In this document: piece by piece, positions 61,509 through 64,000 of the stretch
Layout of the letters: each line of letters opens with the position of its first letter
How positions within the stretch are numbered: the stretch's first letter is position 1
DNA from: Nocardia albiluteola
Lineage (GTDB): Bacteria > Actinomycetota > Actinomycetes > Mycobacteriales > Mycobacteriaceae
Reading direction: 5' to 3'
DNA: 64,000 nucleotides
Assembly (NCBI RefSeq): GCF_018860155.1
Contig: NZ_JAHKNI010000009.1
Coordinates: 366,889-430,888 of the forward strand
Program-made: the position numbers and the translations under genes
The notes under the pieces: generated by a model
Database searches by the model: none
Told to the model about the DNA's origin: nothing
Seen by the model: the letters and a program-made list of their open reading frames with translations, nothing else

Positions 61509-62975
61509 ATGACCGAAGTACGGGACAAGGAATTCCTCGGCGCGGAAGACAGTGGCTACCACAAGAGCCTCAAACCGCGTCAGCTACAGATGATCGCCAT
61601 CGGCGGCGCGATCGGCACGGGACTGTTTCTCGGCGCCGGCGGGCGGTTGGCCAATGCCGGACCGGGCCTGTTCCTGGTCTACGGCGTCTGTGGTGTATTC
61701 GTCTTCTTCATTCTCCGATCCCTCGGGGAGCTGGTGCTGCACCGGCCGTCCTCGGGGTCGTTCGTGTCCTACTCGCGCGAGTTCTTCGGTGAGAAGGCGG
61801 CTTTCGTCGCGGGGTGGATGTACTTCCTGAACTGGTCGATGACCGGGATCGTGGATACCACCGCGATCGCCACGTATCTGCACTACTGGGGCGTGTTCCA
61901 ACCGGTCGCGCAATGGTTGCTGGCGCTGATCGCGCTGGTGCTGGTGTTGGGCGTCAACCTGGTCTCGGTGAAGTGGTTCGGTGAGCTGGAGTTCTGGGCC
62001 GCGCTGATCAAAGTCGTCGCGCTGGTGAGCTTCCTGATCGTGGGTGTGGTCTTCCTGGGTGGCCGCTTCAAGATCCAGGGACAGAGCACCGGTTTCAGCG
62101 TCATCAGTCATTCCCACGGCCTGTTCCCGACCGGGCTGCTGCCGCTGGTCACCGTCACCTCCGGCGTCATCTTCGCCTACGCGGCCGTCGAATTGGTGGG
62201 TACCGCCGCGGGTGAGACGGAGAATCCCGAGAAGATCATGCCGCGCGCGATCAATTCGGTGATCCTGCGAATCGGGCTGTTCTACATCGGTTCGCTGGTG
62301 CTGCTGGCGCTGCTGCTGCCCTACACCGCATACCACGCCGGCGTCAGCCCGTTCGTGACCTTCTTCGGCAAACTCGGTGTGCCGCATGCGGGTTCGGTGA
62401 TGAACTTCGTCGTGCTGACCGCCGCGTTCTCGAGTTTGAACGCGGGACTGTATTCGACCGGGCGCATCCTGCGCTCGATGTCGATGAACGGCAGCGCGCC
62501 CACCTTCACCAGCCGGATGAGCACCCGCGGCGTGCCCTACGGCGGCATCCTGCTGACGAGCGCGATCGCGCTGCTCGGCATCTGGCTCAACTACCTCGTT
62601 CCGTCGCAGGCCTTCGAGATCGTGCTGAACATCGCCTCGCTGGGCATCCTGGCGTCGTGGGCCTCGATCGTGCTGTGCCAGCTGAAGCTGTGGAAGCTGT
62701 CCAAGGACGGGCTCGTGCAGCGCCCCGCCTACCGGATGTTCGGCGCGCCGTACACCGGCATCGCGGCGCTGGTGTTCCTGTTCGCCGTGGTGGTGATCAC
62801 CGCGTTCGACTATCCGGACGGCACCTGGACGGTGGCCAGCCTGGTCGTGATCGTTCCGCTGCTGATCATCGGCTGGTTCGCCGCGCGGAAGAAGGTGATG
62901 GCCATCGCGCAGGAGCGCGAGGGGTACACCGGGGCGTACCCCGTCGTGGCGAACATTCCGGTCGACGGCGACTAG
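61509..62975 (+). CDS. ansP: L-asparagine permease, APC superfamily
   Basis: 488 aa from ATG 61509; GAAGGA is 12 bases upstream, and TTG 61497 is also in frame. Twelve membrane segments are evident. RQLQMIAIGGAIGTGLFLGA is the amino-acid permease signature in the first segment, and GWMYFLNWSMTGIVDTTAIA and FGELEFWAALIKV closely resemble mycobacterial AnsP. It imports asparagine (possibly related amino acids) with protons. A strong terminator follows, and a near-identical second copy begins at 63863. Confidence 0.88.
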   Translation: MTEVRDKEFLGAEDSGYHKSLKPRQLQMIAIGGAIGTGLFLGAGGRLANAGPGLFLVYGVCGVFVFFILRSLGELVLHRPSSGSFVSYSREFFGEKAAFVAGWMYFLNWSMTGIVDTTAIATYLHYWGVFQPVAQWLLALIALVLVLGVNLVSVKWFGELEFWAALIKVVALVSFLIVGVVFLGGRFKIQGQSTGFSVISHSHGLFPTGLLPLVTVTSGVIFAYAAVELVGTAAGETENPEKIMPRAINSVILRIGLFYIGSLVLLALLLPYTAYHAGVSPFVTFFGKLGVPHAGSVMNFVVLTAAFSSLNAGLYSTGRILRSMSMNGSAPTFTSRMSTRGVPYGGILLTSAIALLGIWLNYLVPSQAFEIVLNIASLGILASWASIVLCQLKLWKLSKDGLVQRPAYRMFGAPYTGIAALVFLFAVVVITAFDYPDGTWTVASLVVIVPLLIIGWFAARKKVMAIAQEREGYTGAYPVVANIPVDGD

Positions 62976-62990
62976 GTTCTTGCCGGACAA

Positions 62991-63022
62991 CGGCGGGGTG
63001 GGTCCACGGACCCACCCCGCCG
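62991..63022 (+). terminator. strong hairpin terminator after ansP
   Basis: CGGCGGGGTGGGTCC (62991-63005) pairs perfectly with GGACCCACCCCGCCG (63008-63022). Only two bases separate the arms, so the inner pair probably opens. No long T-run follows (TAGTGTTCTG), which is common for actinobacterial terminators. Confidence 0.75.
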
Positions 63023-63196
63023 TAGTGTTCTGCATGAAATGTGGCGCCGGACAAGGCGACCCCCTTGCCATCAAGACAAGTGACCTGAGTCACATTGTGG
63101 GACCGTGCGGTGGAACTGTCCGTTATGCCGTGATAGCTCTGTGTGATTCGGCCGCGAGCCCACTGGCGGCCATGCTGTCTCGAAGGGATTCCGCGT

Positions 63197-63712
63197 ATGC
63201 GTCGTCTGCTGCTTCTGCTGCCGATTCTGGTTGTCCTCGGCTGCTCGTCCTCGGGGCATTCGCAGGTCACCGACAAGGACGCCCAGGCGGCGATCGCGCG
63301 GCTGTTCACCAAGGATGCCGCGGAGACTCCGGCGAACCCGTCCTGTGCCGGCACGCCCGCCACCGCGGTCGGCGCGAGCGTCAAATGTACGGCGAGCGAC
63401 GGGTCGGGCGCGGCGTGGCCGATCACGGTGCGGGTCGCCAAGATCGAGGGCGGCATTCCGGACGTGGAGGCGGCGTTCGACGCCCCGGTGGTGACCATCG
63501 ACGATGCCAAGGCCAAGATCACCCAGACGTATCGGACCTATTCCCAGAACGATGTGGCCTCGATCGACTGCAAGGGCCTGCAGAAGCTTGCGGTCGACAG
63601 CACCCGCAAGTGCACGGTGAACGAGGTCGGCGGCAAGAGTGTGCCGGTGACCTTCCAGGTGTCCGCCGTGGCGGGCGAGAAGTACTCGTACACAGTCAAC
63701 ATCGGCCAATAG
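63197..63712 (+). CDS. lipoprotein with DUF4333-like domains
   Basis: 171 aa from ATG 63197, with GAAGGGA 9 bases upstream. MRRLLLLLPILVVLGC is a signal peptide with lipobox; Cys16 would be acylated. The mature part shows two related halves with paired Cys (SCAGTPATAVGASVKC and DCKGLQKLAVDSTRKC), the layout of DUF4333 proteins of mycobacteria and nocardiae, anchored outside the membrane. Function is unknown. It sits between the two ansP copies. Confidence 0.82.
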   Translation: MRRLLLLLPILVVLGCSSSGHSQVTDKDAQAAIARLFTKDAAETPANPSCAGTPATAVGASVKCTASDGSGAAWPITVRVAKIEGGIPDVEAAFDAPVVTIDDAKAKITQTYRTYSQNDVASIDCKGLQKLAVDSTRKCTVNEVGGKSVPVTFQVSAVAGEKYSYTVNIGQ

Positions 63713-63816
63713 GGTCAGCTACTTCCGTCCAAGCGAGTTCTGACGCCACTACCAGTATGATCATGCGGTAAGTGCCGGATCCGAGGTCGATGTGCGCCCC
63801 ACCGCTATCGGCCAGG

Positions 63817-63862
63817 TAACCTCTGCCTTCGACAAAACCACAGCGAAGGATTGAACCGTCAC
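63817..63862 (+). promoter_or_regulatory. -10 element and leader of the second ansP copy
   Basis: TAACCT (63817-63822) fits TANNNT and has the same spacing to the duplicated leader as TAGCTT does in the first copy. The sequence upstream of this -10 is not shared by the two copies, so their activation could differ. Confidence 0.4.
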
Positions 63863-64000
63863 ATGACCCGAGTACGGGACAAGGAATTCCTCGGCGCGGA
63901 AGACAGTGGCTACCACAAGAGCCTCAAACCGCGTCAGCTACAGATGATCGCCATCGGCGGCGCGATCGGCACGGGACTGTTTCTCGGCGCCGGCGGGCGG
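63825..64000 (+). repeat. duplicated leader and 5' end of ansP
   Basis: 63825-64000 matches 61471-61646 at 173 of 176 positions. One difference is in the leader and two are in codon 3 (Glu in copy 1, Arg in copy 2). The match begins just after the -10 elements and continues beyond the window edge. Confidence 0.95.
63863..64000 (+). CDS. ansP: second asparagine-permease-like gene, 5' part only
   Basis: 46 codons are visible from ATG 63863 to the window edge. The protein is identical to the first 46 residues of the upstream ansP copy except Arg for Glu at position 3. It includes the start of the first membrane segment (IAIGGAIGTGLFLGAGG). Whether the rest is intact cannot be seen. Confidence 0.85.
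   Translation, partial: MTRVRDKEFLGAEDSGYHKSLKPRQLQMIAIGGAIGTGLFLGAGGR

Overview
The window is high-GC actinomycete DNA, most probably from a Nocardia or a close relative in the Mycobacteriales. The evidence is a core gene order that follows Mycobacterium tuberculosis (pyrR-pyrB-pyrC-membrane protein-carA-carB-pyrF, then mihF-gmk-rpoZ-coaBC-metK-priA, fmt-rsmB, rpe, ribE-ribBA-ribH), frequent GTG/TTG starts, 4-base start/stop overlaps, a mycobacterial-type LexA box and an AnsP-type permease. No rRNA, tRNA or CRISPR was seen.

Layout. 1-14.4 kb is accessory. It holds a truncated DUF2637/HTH membrane protein, an HD-domain protein, alkB behind a LexA box, a methyltransferase, a P450, a GNAT protein, a secreted protein, an unknown protein tail-to-tail with a PLP decarboxylase, a divergent MarR/apolipoprotein N-acyltransferase pair, a TetR regulator and an alpha/beta hydrolase. 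14.5-23.8 kb is the pyrimidine operon, with a PyrR leader hairpin at the front and a strong terminator at the end. 24.3-32.2 kb is a housekeeping block ending in a hugely expanded, helicase-motif-less priA. 32.6-38.3 kb is accessory: two TetR systems with twin operators (one with an NmrA-like reductase, one with a carotenoid oxygenase), a PadR regulator and a secreted lipase. 38.4-41.9 kb is def-fmt-rsmB. 42.5-54.6 kb is accessory again: a Pls/PosA-type NRPS, an M1 peptidase, NadE, a VOC-UbiX-UbiD decarboxylase operon facing an AhpD-like protein, and a MerR-thioredoxin pair. 54.7-61.2 kb has rsbW-sigF, rpe and the riboflavin genes (without ribD/ribG). 61.5-64 kb has an asparagine permease, a DUF4333-type lipoprotein, and the start of a second nearly identical permease.

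The most unusual structural feature is that four genes (metK, priA, rsmB and the NRPS) are followed, or ended, by degenerate tandem copies of their own 3' ends. In metK and priA the differences fall largely at third codon positions, which suggests the copies descend from once-coding alleles. The priA and rsmB copies sit where accessory genes interrupt the otherwise conserved order. The same stretch carries low-complexity coding expansions inside PriA, the NRPS adenylation domain and the RsmB N-terminus. Other highlights are well-formed divergent-regulator operators, a roughly 80-bp intercistronic repeat that supplies the start codon of both pyrB and ribH, and a recent tandem duplication of the permease with its promoter.
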